Source of the DNA: Clostridia bacterium
Lineage (GTDB): Bacteria; Bacillota; Clostridia; TANB77; CAG-508
DNA: 15,555 nucleotides
Assembly: GCA_900772235.1 (NCBI GenBank)
Contig: CAAGQX010000087.1
Coordinates: 1 to 15,555, forward strand
Direction of reading: 5' to 3'
Under the pieces are notes generated by a model. It was given only the letters and a program-made list of their open reading frames with translations, did not search any database and was not told the origin of the DNA. The position numbers and the translations under genes were made by a program. Positions 5,894 through 13,538 of this stretch are shown piece after piece. The first letter of the stretch is position 1. Each line of letters opens with the position of its first letter.

Positions 5894-5922
5894 GAATATT
5901 TTTATTTTGTTTTGCAATACTA
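5894..5922 (+). promoter_or_regulatory. Possible forespore (sigma G/sigma F type) promoter of spoVT
   Basis: GAATA (5894-5898) fits the sigma G -35 pattern GHATR. Seventeen bases later AATACTA (5916-5922) matches six of seven positions of CATNHTA. No convincing vegetative pair is better placed. In Bacillus subtilis spoVT is transcribed in the forespore by sigma G, so this fits, but the motifs are short and AT-rich and could be chance. Confidence 0.4.
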
Positions 5923-5958
5923 AAACTATGAAATAAAAATTAATAAGGGGGAAAGCAA

Positions 5959-6510
5959 ATGAAAGCAACTGGAGTTGTTAGAAGAATTGATGATTTAGGA
6001 AGAATCGTTATCCCTAAAGAAATTAGAAGGACTTTAAGAATAAAAGAAGGAGATCCTATTGAAATTTTTACAGATAAAGAAGGAGAAGTAATTTTAAAGA
6101 AATACTCTCCTATTGGCGAGCTTTCAGAATTTGCTACCGGTTATGCAGAAACACTTGCCAAAACAACAGGGCATATAGCTTGTATCACTGATAAAGATTC
6201 TGTTATTGCAGTATCTGGAGGTTCGAAAAAGGAATTTCTAGAAAAAGCTATTAGTCCTGAACTTGAAAAATTAATTGAGAATAAAGAAATTTACACAAGT
6301 AAAGATAACAATGAAAAATGTTTACCTATTACTAAAAATAGCACTACAAATTTTAATAACTCTCAAGTAATATATCCAATTATTTCTGATGGAGATGTTA
6401 TTGGCAGTATTGTACTTCTTTCAAAAGAAGCACAAACTAAAATGGGAGAATCAGAATTAAAAGTAGCTCAATCTGCTGCTGGTTTTTTAAGCAGTCAAAT
6501 GGAAATTTAA
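5959..6510 (+). CDS. spoVT: Stage V sporulation protein T, AbrB-type regulator
   Basis: SpoVT is a DNA-binding regulator that tunes gene expression in the forespore. The 183-residue protein has an N-terminal swapped-hairpin AbrB domain (about residues 1-50) with the diagnostic sequence MKATGVVRRIDDLGRIVIPK followed by EIRRTLRIKEGDPIEIF. The C-terminal part (about 55-183) is a GAF-like domain ending in AAGFLSSQMEI, close to the end of the known B. subtilis protein. The length is nearly the same as that protein (178 residues). The SD AAGGGGG precedes the ATG. It appears monocistronic: a possible forespore promoter lies upstream and a long hairpin begins at its stop codon. The presence of SpoVT implies an endospore former or a recent descendant of one. 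Confidence 0.95.
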   Translation: MKATGVVRRIDDLGRIVIPKEIRRTLRIKEGDPIEIFTDKEGEVILKKYSPIGELSEFATGYAETLAKTTGHIACITDKDSVIAVSGGSKKEFLEKAISPELEKLIENKEIYTSKDNNEKCLPITKNSTTNFNNSQVIYPIISDGDVIGSIVLLSKEAQTKMGESELKVAQSAAGFLSSQMEI

Positions 6511-6586
6511 AAATTCTGTCAATATGGGCAAGGTATTTTGATATAAGCATTGTGCAAAATACCTCGTTCTTATTGGCAGAATTTTT
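6509..6586 (+). terminator. Long two-tier hairpin starting at the spoVT stop; possible terminator
   Basis: The outer arms 6509-6524 and 6571-6586 pair over 16 positions with one G-U wobble. Inside, AGGTATTTTG (6531-6540) pairs perfectly with CAAAATACCT (6555-6564) around a 14-base loop. The outer arm ends in five T residues, but there is no separate T tract after it. It may terminate spoVT, protect the mRNA 3' end, or be a small palindromic element inserted here. Confidence 0.55.
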
Positions 6587-6607
6587 AAATTGTTTAATTA
6601 TTTTTGC

Positions 6608-6636
6608 TTGACCTTTTATTTTCTTTCATATAAAAT
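6608..6636 (+). promoter_or_regulatory. Promoter of the HD-GYP gene
   Basis: TTGACC (6608-6613), a 17-base spacer and TAAAAT (6631-6636). Expected start near 6643, leaving a leader of about 24 bases with the GGAG SD at 6655-6658. Confidence 0.6.
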
Positions 6637-6666
6637 ATCTTTATAGAATTTATAGGAGATGTACAA

Positions 6667-7605
6667 ATGAAAGATGATAAAATTGATTTTTATAGCAAAA
6701 CCTGTTTAAAATCTTATAATTTAGATGAATCTATTAGATACCAATTAAGTATGTTAGATAGTTTAGATGTTTTTACTAGAAAACATTCTGAAAATGTTGG
6801 TAATCTTACTTGTAGATTATGTGAGCGTTTAAGGTTAAATAAAGATTTTATAGTTTATTGTACTACTTGTGGTTTTTTGCACGATATAGGTAAAATATTT
6901 ATTCCGCCTGAAATACTGCAAAAAAAAGGTCCTTTAACAGAGGAAGAATTTGAAGTTATGAAAACTCATACAACTATTGGATATAATATGTGTATGGAAG
7001 ATCCTAAACTTAGGCCTTATGCAAATGGTCCTTTATATCACCACGAAGCATTAAATGGTACAGGTTATCCAAACCATTTAACTAGGAAAGATATACCTTT
7101 AGAGGGGCAAATTATTCGTGTGGCAGACGAATTTGACGCAATCGTTAGTAAAAGGCAATATAAATCTCACATTGGTATTACAGATACTTTAAAACTTCTT
7201 GTAAAAGAGGCTCAACCTATTCCTAAGTCTGTTGCTCTAAAATCAATGGAATCAAATACTAAACTTGGTAAATTAAATCCAAAAGTTGTAAAGCAATTGT
7301 TTAAAGTTGTTATTGAAGATACAGAATATGAAATTAGTTGTATTTTAGATTATATGAAATATATTAAAGAACAAATTGAAAGACTTGATACTATTAACAA
7401 ATATAATGTAAAATTAGCCAATGCAAGAACTGAAAAGAAAAAGGAATATTTTAGAGCTTGTATGGACGCATTATTCCAAGGAGGAGAAAATTCTAGAAAT
7501 TTCGTTTATGTTTTGGAAGAATATTCTGCTGTATATCTAAAGAAAAAAGAAACTGTAAACAATTTATTTAATGAAATTAAAGAAATAAAAAAATTAAGAG
7601 TATAA
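6667..7605 (+). CDS. Stand-alone HD-GYP domain phosphodiesterase
   Basis: HD-GYP proteins hydrolyse cyclic-di-GMP at a two- or three-metal site. In this 312-residue protein the domain spans about residues 25-205. Candidate metal ligands are H40 (RKHSENVG), H72-D73 (FLHDIGK), H101 (KTHTTIG), H125-H126 (YHHEALNGTGYP) and D154 (RVADEFDAI). The GYP motif is complete at G133-Y134-P135, and K76 of the HDxGK motif is present. There is no receiver, PAS or membrane domain; instead a charged helical C-terminal region (about 210-312) probably forms coiled coil. The start has a GGAG SD eight bases upstream. The gene has its own promoter and a bidirectional terminator and is not in an operon with spoVT. 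Activity is predicted from intact motifs; the real substrate (c-di-GMP or another cyclic dinucleotide) is not shown. Confidence 0.9.
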   Translation: MKDDKIDFYSKTCLKSYNLDESIRYQLSMLDSLDVFTRKHSENVGNLTCRLCERLRLNKDFIVYCTTCGFLHDIGKIFIPPEILQKKGPLTEEEFEVMKTHTTIGYNMCMEDPKLRPYANGPLYHHEALNGTGYPNHLTRKDIPLEGQIIRVADEFDAIVSKRQYKSHIGITDTLKLLVKEAQPIPKSVALKSMESNTKLGKLNPKVVKQLFKVVIEDTEYEISCILDYMKYIKEQIERLDTINKYNVKLANARTEKKKEYFRACMDALFQGGENSRNFVYVLEEYSAVYLKKKETVNNLFNEIKEIKKLRV

Positions 7606-7606
7606 T

Positions 7607-7632
7607 AAAGATGGCTTTTTCAAGCCATCTTT
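7607..7632. terminator. Bidirectional terminator between HD-GYP gene and nifS
   Basis: AAAGATGGCTT (7607-7617) and AAGCCATCTTT (7622-7632) form a perfect 11-bp stem with a 4-base loop. It serves the plus-strand HD-GYP gene, whose stop is adjacent, and the minus-strand cysteine desulfurase, whose stop codon overlaps it. Confidence 0.88.
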
Positions 7633-8780
7633 TAACTTATTCTTTTTAAAGTTTTTACACTTTCTACTAGAGATTCTACCAAATAATCTACATCTTCTTT
7701 TGTGTTTTCATTGCCAAATGTTATTCTTAAAGTACTTCTGCTTAAGTTTTCTGTTAGCCCTATTGCAGTTAGTACATGTGAAGCCGACTTACTGCCACTA
7801 CTACACGCAGATCCACTTGATGCACATATTCCTTTTTCGTCTAATTTTAATAACAAATCCTGTCCATCTATTCCCTTAAAACTTATATTAACATTTCCCG
7901 GAAGTCTTTTTACCATATCTCCATTTACTTTTACATCTGGTATTTTATTTTTAATCTGTATTATACAGTAATCTCTTAAAAAACTTAATTTTCTATTATA
8001 TGAAAATAAGTTATTATTTGCTAGTTCTATTGCTTTTCCTAATCCCACAATTCCTGCTACATTCTCTGTGCCTGCTCTTTTATCTTTTTCCTGATGTCCA
8101 CCATCTTGTATTTTTTTAAAGTTTACATTACTTTTTACATATAATGCTCCTACTCCCTTAGGTCCATAAAATTTATGTGCAGACATAGATAAACTATCTA
8201 TATTCATTTGTCTTACATCTATCTTAATATTTCCTACTGCTTGAACTGCATCAGTATGAAATATTACATTATACATTCTCGCAATTTCTCCTATTTGAGA
8301 AATTGGCTCTATAGTTCCAATTTCATTATTTGCAAACATTATTGTTATTAATATTGTACTATTTGTTATTGAATTTCTTAGCTCTTCTAAATTTATGAAA
8401 CCTCGCTCATCTACATTCAAATAAGTTACTAAAAAGCCTTCTTTTTCTAGAGTTTTACAAGTATTTAAAACAGCTGGGTGTTCAATTCTACTAGTGATTA
8501 TATGATTTCCTTTATACCTATTTGCATATGCAATTCCTTTTATAGCCAAATTGTCACTTTCACTTCCACAAGCAGTAAAATAAATTTCATTTGGATTGCA
8601 ATTTATTGCCCTTGCTACCTTTTGCCTTGCTTCTTCTTTTGCTTTTTTTGCATTTCTTCCCAAAGTATACATAGATGAAGGATTTCCGTATTCTAAAGAA
8701 AAGTATGGCATCATTTCTTTTAATACAACTGGGTTTACTGGTGTTGTAGCAGAGTGATCAAAATATCTTATTTTTTTCAT
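7632..8780 (-). CDS. nifS: Cysteine desulfurase, NifS/IscS family
   Basis: This PLP enzyme converts cysteine to alanine and carries the sulfur as a persulfide for Fe-S cluster or tRNA thiolation pathways. The 382-residue fold-type I aminotransferase begins RYFDHSATTPVNP. Key residues are H101 (stacks on PLP), D177 and Q180 (HTDAVQ), the Schiff-base lysine K203 (MSAHKFYGPKG), the RAGTEN motif at 235-240, and the active cysteine C326 in the loop SSGSACSSGS, of the IscS/NifS (group I) type. The SD AAGGTGA precedes the ATG. It lies 60 bases downstream of rimO on the same strand. There is no adjacent iscU, iscR or mnmA, so the sulfur acceptor cannot be named from context; RimO, an Fe-S enzyme, is the nearest possible client. 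The nifS or iscS symbol is a family-level assignment. Confidence 0.93.
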   Translation of the reverse strand: MKKIRYFDHSATTPVNPVVLKEMMPYFSLEYGNPSSMYTLGRNAKKAKEEARQKVARAINCNPNEIYFTACGSESDNLAIKGIAYANRYKGNHIITSRIEHPAVLNTCKTLEKEGFLVTYLNVDERGFINLEELRNSITNSTILITIMFANNEIGTIEPISQIGEIARMYNVIFHTDAVQAVGNIKIDVRQMNIDSLSMSAHKFYGPKGVGALYVKSNVNFKKIQDGGHQEKDKRAGTENVAGIVGLGKAIELANNNLFSYNRKLSFLRDYCIIQIKNKIPDVKVNGDMVKRLPGNVNISFKGIDGQDLLLKLDEKGICASSGSACSSGSKSASHVLTAIGLTENLSRSTLRITFGNENTKEDVDYLVESLVESVKTLKRIS

Positions 8781-8799
8781 TTTCTTTCACCTTAATAAT

Positions 8800-8830
8800 A
8801 TTATATGCGAAAATGGAAAAAATTTTTCAA
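8800..8830 (-). promoter_or_regulatory. Weak candidate promoter for the cysteine desulfurase
   Basis: A perfect TATAAT (8800-8805) on the minus strand with TTGAAA (8825-8830), but the spacer is 19 bases, longer than ideal. The gene may instead depend on read-through from rimO. Confidence 0.3.
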
Positions 8831-8840
8831 TTTTAATAAT

Positions 8841-10148
8841 TTATACTAATTCTCCTATTAAGTCATATTCTTTAACACTTGTTATTTTACATTTTGTCCA
8901 AGTGTTTTCCAAATTTGATTTTGTGTTTTTTATAAAAACTACTCCATCTTCATTTGGTATATCCATATATGTTCTTCCTATATAATACTTATCATCAAAA
9001 GTTTTTGTTTCTATTAGCACATCATATGTTTTGCCTACCGTCTTTTCTGAGTTTTCCTTTGATGCTTTTTGTGCTATCTCCATTATTTCATTATATCTTT
9101 TTTGTTTTGTTTTATAATGTACTTGTTCTGGAAGTTTTGCCGCAGGTGTTCCTTCTTCTTTAGAATATGTAAATACTCCTAATTTATCAAATTTAGCTTT
9201 TGCTACAAACTCGCATAGTTTTTCGAAATCTTCTTTGGTTTCTCCTGGAAATCCAACTATTAGAGATGTTCTTAAAACTGCATCTGGAATATTTTCTTTT
9301 ATTTTGTCTATTAAATCTTCTATTTGTTTACCTGTTGTTTTTCTGTTCATTCTTTTTAAAACTCTATCTGATATATGTTGAATTGGTATATCAAAATATC
9401 TACAAATGTTTTTATTGTTTTTTACGACTTCTATCAATTCGTCTGTTATACTTTCTGGATATGCATACAAAAATCTAATCCACTTAAATTCTTTTATTTT
9501 TGCAAGTTCTTCTAAAAGTTTTGCAAATTTAGGCTCTCCATATAGGTCTATTCCATATTTTGTTGTGTCTTGTGCAATAACTATTATTTCTTTATAACCC
9601 GCTTCTGCCAGCTTTTTTGCTTCTGTAATTATGTCTTCAAATTTTCTGCTTATATATGGTCCTCTGATATTTGGTATTGCACAGTATGTACATCTGTTGC
9701 TACATCCTTCTGCTATTTTTAAATATGCTGTTGTTTTTCCAGTTGTAATTATTCTGTTTAAATAGTCCATTTTTTCTGAATATATATCTTCTCTATTTTT
9801 TACTAGTTTTTCTATTTTATCCCAATAGTTTTCATATTCATCTATACTCAAAAATAAATCTACTTCAGGTAAAGCTCTTTGTAATTCTTTTTTATATCTT
9901 TGCACTAAGCATCCCATTACTACTAAGTATTTGCAACTTCCTATTTTTTTATATTCCGCCATTTCTAAAATTGTATTTATTGCTTCTTCTTTTGCAGATT
10001 CTATGAATCCACAAGTATTAACAACTATAATATCTGCTTTTTCCACTTCATTTACTATTTTATAATTATTCCCTTTAAATAATCCTATTGCCATTTCTGT
10101 GTCTATTAAATTTTTTGAACATCCTAGTGATACAAATCCTACATTCAT
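8841..10148 (-). CDS. rimO: Ribosomal protein S12 methylthiotransferase RimO
   Basis: RimO is a radical-SAM enzyme that adds a methylthio group to an aspartate of ribosomal protein S12, using two Fe-S clusters. The 435-residue protein shows the N-terminal UPF0004 domain with C10 (VSLGCSKNLIDTE), C46 (NTCGFIESAKEE) and C80 (VMGC), ligands of the auxiliary cluster. The radical-SAM triad is C149, C153 and C156 (GCSNRCTYCAIP). A TRAM domain forms the C-terminus (about 370-435). The SLGCSKN and NTCGFI wording fits RimO better than MiaB or MtaB. The SD GAGGGAAG precedes the ATG. It follows the RNase gene by 26 bases and precedes the cysteine desulfurase by 60, and appears to belong to the minus-strand operon. 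No promoter was seen directly upstream. Confidence 0.95.
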   Translation of the reverse strand: MNVGFVSLGCSKNLIDTEMAIGLFKGNNYKIVNEVEKADIIVVNTCGFIESAKEEAINTILEMAEYKKIGSCKYLVVMGCLVQRYKKELQRALPEVDLFLSIDEYENYWDKIEKLVKNREDIYSEKMDYLNRIITTGKTTAYLKIAEGCSNRCTYCAIPNIRGPYISRKFEDIITEAKKLAEAGYKEIIVIAQDTTKYGIDLYGEPKFAKLLEELAKIKEFKWIRFLYAYPESITDELIEVVKNNKNICRYFDIPIQHISDRVLKRMNRKTTGKQIEDLIDKIKENIPDAVLRTSLIVGFPGETKEDFEKLCEFVAKAKFDKLGVFTYSKEEGTPAAKLPEQVHYKTKQKRYNEIMEIAQKASKENSEKTVGKTYDVLIETKTFDDKYYIGRTYMDIPNEDGVVFIKNTKSNLENTWTKCKITSVKEYDLIGELV

Positions 10149-10174
10149 TATTCTTCCCTCTAATCATTTATGTT

Positions 10175-11365
10175 TTAATTTGCTGTTTCATTATTCCAAT
10201 CATTATTGCACATATTTTTTCGTGTCATTTCTAATAAGTTTAATTTTGTAAAGCCTTCCACTTGGCATTTTGTTCTATCTTTCTTTAATTCTTTTTTTAA
10301 CAACATTTCAATTTCTTGTTTGTTTTTTTCTTCATACATATCTATATAATCAATTATAACAATTCCACCAATATCTCTTAATCTTAATTGCTTAGCAATT
10401 TCCACTGTAGCTTCTTTATTAACTATATATGCTGTTTGTTCTATATTTTTCTTTCCTACAAATTTTCCTGTATTTACATCTATTGCAGTTAATGCTTCTG
10501 TTTTATCTATTGTTATAAAGCCTCCGCTTTTTAGCCAAACTTTTCTTTGTGACAATTTTTTTATTTGGTCTGATAGATTGTAAATCTTAAATAAATCTTC
10601 ATTTTCTCTTAATTCAATTTTAATATCAAACTCTTTTAAATTATTAATAATTGTATTATATATTTCTTTATCATTAATAATTATTCTTTCTAATCCTCTA
10701 TCTATAATATCTAAAATTGTTCTGCGAACTAAAGCCTGATTATTATATAAAAGTTTTGGAGCCTTACTATTTTTCAAACTTTTTTGAATATTTTCCCATT
10801 CTATTATTAATTTTTCTATGTCTTGTTTTATTTCTTCTTCATTTCTGTTTTCTCCTGCAGTTCTAATAATTGCTCCCATATTTTCAGGCAAATTTTTTCT
10901 TACTATTTGTATTAATCTTTGCCTTTCTTCTTCGTTTTCTATTTTTTGCGACACAGTTATAAAACTGGTATTAGGAAGTAATGCAATAAATCTTCCTGGT
11001 AAGTTTATATGTGTAGAAACCTTTGCTCCTTTTGTAAGTGTTCCATCTTTTTTTATTTGTACTACAATATCCATTCCTGTTTTTAAGTAGTCTGTTATTT
11101 TTTTACCAGAAGTATCAATCTTTTCTTCTTTTTCATCTACTTTGGGTAATATATCTTTTATTTTTATTAATGTGTTTTTATCTTCGCCTATATTTATAAA
11201 AGCTGACTGCATACCTTGTAATACATTTTGTACTTTTCCTATATAAATATTTCCTTCTAGTCTTTTTTGGTTTTCGTGCTCCTCGTGTTTTTCTACTAGT
11301 ATTCCATTTTCTACTAGCATAATTGTTTTTACATTTTCTTTTTTGTCTATTAATAGTTCTAACAT
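10175..11365 (-). CDS. rng: RNase E/G-family endoribonuclease, short form without zinc-link
   Basis: The family cuts single-stranded AU-rich RNA, acting in rRNA and mRNA processing. The 396-residue protein has the 5'-sensor and S1 part (about 36-125, GNIYIGKVQNVLQGMQSAFI), an RNase H-like part, and a DNase I-like catalytic part with ALTAIDVNTGKFVG and GGIVIIDYIDM. The magnesium-binding aspartates are D296 and D339, the same 43-residue spacing as in E. coli RNase E (D303 and D346). The chain stops 13 residues after EMTRK. The CPxCxG zinc-link and small domain that follow in RNase E and typical RNase G are absent, and the next gene starts 26 bases on. That could be a natural short form or a loss of oligomerisation. 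It lies between pth and rimO, 29 bases after pth. The rng symbol is by family. Confidence 0.88.
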   Translation of the reverse strand: MLELLIDKKENVKTIMLVENGILVEKHEEHENQKRLEGNIYIGKVQNVLQGMQSAFINIGEDKNTLIKIKDILPKVDEKEEKIDTSGKKITDYLKTGMDIVVQIKKDGTLTKGAKVSTHINLPGRFIALLPNTSFITVSQKIENEEERQRLIQIVRKNLPENMGAIIRTAGENRNEEEIKQDIEKLIIEWENIQKSLKNSKAPKLLYNNQALVRRTILDIIDRGLERIIINDKEIYNTIINNLKEFDIKIELRENEDLFKIYNLSDQIKKLSQRKVWLKSGGFITIDKTEALTAIDVNTGKFVGKKNIEQTAYIVNKEATVEIAKQLRLRDIGGIVIIDYIDMYEEKNKQEIEMLLKKELKKDRTKCQVEGFTKLNLLEMTRKNMCNNDWNNETAN

Positions 11366-11394
11366 TTCTACCCCTTTATCTAGCTATTTTAAAA

Positions 11395-11952
11395 TTAGTT
11401 AAATTTATTCATAGCAACATCTACGCCATTTTTAATAATTTCTATAACTGCTTCTTTTGCTTTTTCAGTTCCCTCTTCTAATAAGTTTAGTTCTTCTTTT
11501 GGCACCTTACCTATAACATAATTTATTAAATCATCTTTATATTTAGGGCTTCCTATTCCTACTCTTACCCTTGTAAAATTTTTTGTTCCTAAATTTTCTG
11601 TTACAGACTTCATTCCATTATGTGTTCCTGGACTTCCTTTTTTTCTAATTCTTATCTTAGTTGGCTCTAGGTCTATATCATCATAAATTACAATAATTTT
11701 TTCTTCTGGAACTTTATAAAAATTCTTAAATTTTATAACACTTTTTCCACTATCATTCATAAAAGTTTGTGGTTTTACTAATATTACCTTTTCATTTTCA
11801 ATAGTTCCCATCCAATATAGCCCATCAAATTTTTTTTCTGTAACTTCTATTTTATATTTTTCTGCTATTTTATTTATAACATTAAATCCCATATTATGCC
11901 TTGTATTAGCATAATCTTTTTCTGGATTTCCTAACCCTACTATTAAATACAT
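11395..11952 (-). CDS. pth: Peptidyl-tRNA hydrolase
   Basis: Pth releases tRNA from peptidyl-tRNAs that drop off the ribosome. The 185-residue protein starts MYLIVGLGNPEKDYANTRHN, with the catalytic histidine (H19 counted from this start, in TRHNMGF) and the family motifs LVKPQTFMNDSG, IYDDIDLEPTKIRIRKKGS, GTHNGMKSV and RVRVGIGSP. I chose the ATG at 11952, with a GGAG SD seven bases upstream, because the family begins here. A longer frame from 12033 would overlap the FAD gene and translate the hairpin repeat. It is separated from that upstream gene by 47 bases that contain the GC-rich repeat at 11973-11991, and it precedes the RNase gene by 29 bases. Confidence 0.96.
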   Translation of the reverse strand: MYLIVGLGNPEKDYANTRHNMGFNVINKIAEKYKIEVTEKKFDGLYWMGTIENEKVILVKPQTFMNDSGKSVIKFKNFYKVPEEKIIVIYDDIDLEPTKIRIRKKGSPGTHNGMKSVTENLGTKNFTRVRVGIGSPKYKDDLINYVIGKVPKEELNLLEEGTEKAKEAVIEIIKNGVDVAMNKFN

Positions 11953-11972
11953 ATTTTTTCTCCATATATTGT

Positions 11973-11991
11973 GGACGAGCAATGCTCGTCC
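11973..11991. repeat. GC-rich hairpin repeat, copy 1
   Basis: GGACGAGC (11973-11980), loop AAT, GCTCGTCC (11984-11991), with flanking TTGT and CGC. It is very GC-rich against its AT-rich surroundings and lacks a T tract on either strand, so it is unlikely to be a terminator. It has the same layout as the two hairpins at 15440-15518 (G-rich left arm, variable inner stem, matching right arm ending in CCCG or CCCGC). Confidence 0.6.
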
Positions 11992-11999
11992 CGCATTTT

Positions 12000-13430
12000 T
12001 TATAAGTTTCTTGCCATTTGTACTCCTGAGCACGATGCCATCATTAATCCTCTTGTCATTCCTCCGCCATCTCCAATTGAGTATAATCCTTTTACACTTG
12101 TTTCGAAATTTTTATCTATTACAACTTTATTGCTATAGAATTTTATTTCTGGTGCGTATAGTAAATTATCTGGATTTCCAAACCCTTCAACTACTTTGTC
12201 TACAGCTCTTATAAATTCTAATATACTAACCATTGTTCTATATCCTAAAGCAAATGTTATATCTCCTGCTACTGCTGATTTTAGTGTTGGAACAACTGAA
12301 TTATTTTCTAACTCATAGTCCCAAGTTCTTTTTCCTCTGTATATATCTCCTAATCTTTGAACTACAATGTTTCCAGCTCCTAAATCATTTAAATTTTGAG
12401 CAACATTTCTACCATATTCAATAGGTTTTTTAAATGGATGTGTAAAGTGATGTGATACAAGTATTGCTAAGTTTGTATTTGTACTTTTTCTTTCTTTATA
12501 AGAGTGTCCATTTACTAATGTTAGATTATTGTCATAAACTTCAGCAGAAACAAATCCACTTGGATTTTGACAAAATGTTCTTACTTTATCTCTAAAAGGC
12601 CCAACTCTTCCTATAAATTTTGCTTCATACATATATTTATTAACATTTTTCATTATTTCGTCTGGAAGTTCATATCTAACCCCAATATCTACTATACCAG
12701 TTTCAGATTTTATGTCGTGTTTGTTGCACATATCTACAAGCCAATTTGCACCTTTTCTTCCAACTGCTAAAACTACTTTATCTGCATATAAATTAGTTAA
12801 TTCGTGTTCTTCATCTGAAACATATTTAGCTTCTTTTACTCTTACACCTTTTATTTGGTTATCTTCTATTATTAAATCCGAAACAATAGTTTGAAACATC
12901 ATTTCTATTCCATTTTGTTCCAAATACTCTTCTAATCTTTGATATACCTCGTGACTCTTTTCTGTTCCTAAATGTCTTATTGGAATATTTATAAGTCTTA
13001 TTCCTTCTTTATGAGCTCTTTCATCTATTTTAGCAATCTCTTCTTTATATTCAGTTCCCTCTAAGTGTTTATCTGCGCCAAATTTTAAATATATATCATC
13101 TGCGTAGTCTATAAGTTTTTTAGTTTCTGGTACACCTATATATTTATGAACACTTCCACCTACATGTATTTCGTCGTCTTCTGCATTATATAAAGAAAGT
13201 TTACCATCAGAGAAAGCTCCTGCTCCTGAAAATCCACTTGTTATATTACACATTGGTTTACAATGAATACATTTTTTTGTTTTTTCTATTGGACAATTTC
13301 TTTCTTCTACTCTCTTTCCTTGGTCTATTAATAAAATCTTTTTGTATTTTTTTAATTGCACTAGTTCATAAGCACAAAAGATAGAACTTGGCCCCATTCC
13401 TACAACTATTACATCATATTTTTCTGACAT
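12000..13430 (-). CDS. FAD-dependent dehydrogenase of the COG2509 type
   Basis: A 476-residue two-dinucleotide-binding-domain flavoprotein. The N-terminal FAD site is VIVVGMGPSSIFCAYEL (G11, G13). A cysteine cluster follows at C46, C54, C57 and C61 (CPI, then CIHCKPMC), next to GFSGAGAFSDGKLSLY. The central VVLAVGRKGANWL is the second nucleotide-binding motif, and the C-terminal GDGGGMTRGLMMASCSG closes the FAD site. This pattern fits the uncharacterised FAD-dependent dehydrogenase family COG2509, found widely in anaerobic Firmicutes. The substrate is unknown; the C-X7-C-X2-C-X3-C set could bind an Fe-S cluster or zinc, which is inference. The SD AAGGAG lies ten bases before the ATG. It has its own strong promoter (13485-13513) and probably leads a pth-rng-rimO transcript. 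Confidence 0.88.
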   Translation of the reverse strand: MSEKYDVIVVGMGPSSIFCAYELVQLKKYKKILLIDQGKRVEERNCPIEKTKKCIHCKPMCNITSGFSGAGAFSDGKLSLYNAEDDEIHVGGSVHKYIGVPETKKLIDYADDIYLKFGADKHLEGTEYKEEIAKIDERAHKEGIRLINIPIRHLGTEKSHEVYQRLEEYLEQNGIEMMFQTIVSDLIIEDNQIKGVRVKEAKYVSDEEHELTNLYADKVVLAVGRKGANWLVDMCNKHDIKSETGIVDIGVRYELPDEIMKNVNKYMYEAKFIGRVGPFRDKVRTFCQNPSGFVSAEVYDNNLTLVNGHSYKERKSTNTNLAILVSHHFTHPFKKPIEYGRNVAQNLNDLGAGNIVVQRLGDIYRGKRTWDYELENNSVVPTLKSAVAGDITFALGYRTMVSILEFIRAVDKVVEGFGNPDNLLYAPEIKFYSNKVVIDKNFETSVKGLYSIGDGGGMTRGLMMASCSGVQMARNL

Positions 13431-13484
13431 AAAAAAATCACTCCTTATAGTATTATCGGCTATAAAAGTTTTTTAGCCTTATAT

Positions 13485-13513
13485 ACTATACCACAGAAGT
13501 GATAATTTTTCAA
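13485..13513 (-). promoter_or_regulatory. Promoter of the FAD dehydrogenase and downstream genes
   Basis: TTGAAA (13508-13513), a 17-base spacer and TATAGT (13485-13490), with TGG directly before the -10, an extended -10. Expected start near 13478. It lies in the 108 bases between DUF2207 and the FAD gene. No other convincing promoter is seen before pth, rng or rimO, so it may drive all of them. Confidence 0.65.
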
Positions 13514-13538
13514 CATTTTATGCGGCAGTTTGTTTTTT

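Noticed and set aside
10175..10215. Frameshift explaining the short RNase E/G C-terminus
   Set aside because: The DNA after the stop leads within 26 bases into the rimO start, leaving no room for a lost zinc-link domain and no remnant codons for CPxCxG.
11395..12033. Longer pth frame from 12033
   Set aside because: It would overlap the FAD gene and translate the GC-rich hairpin. The family N-terminus (MYLIVGLGNPE) and SD place the start at 11952.
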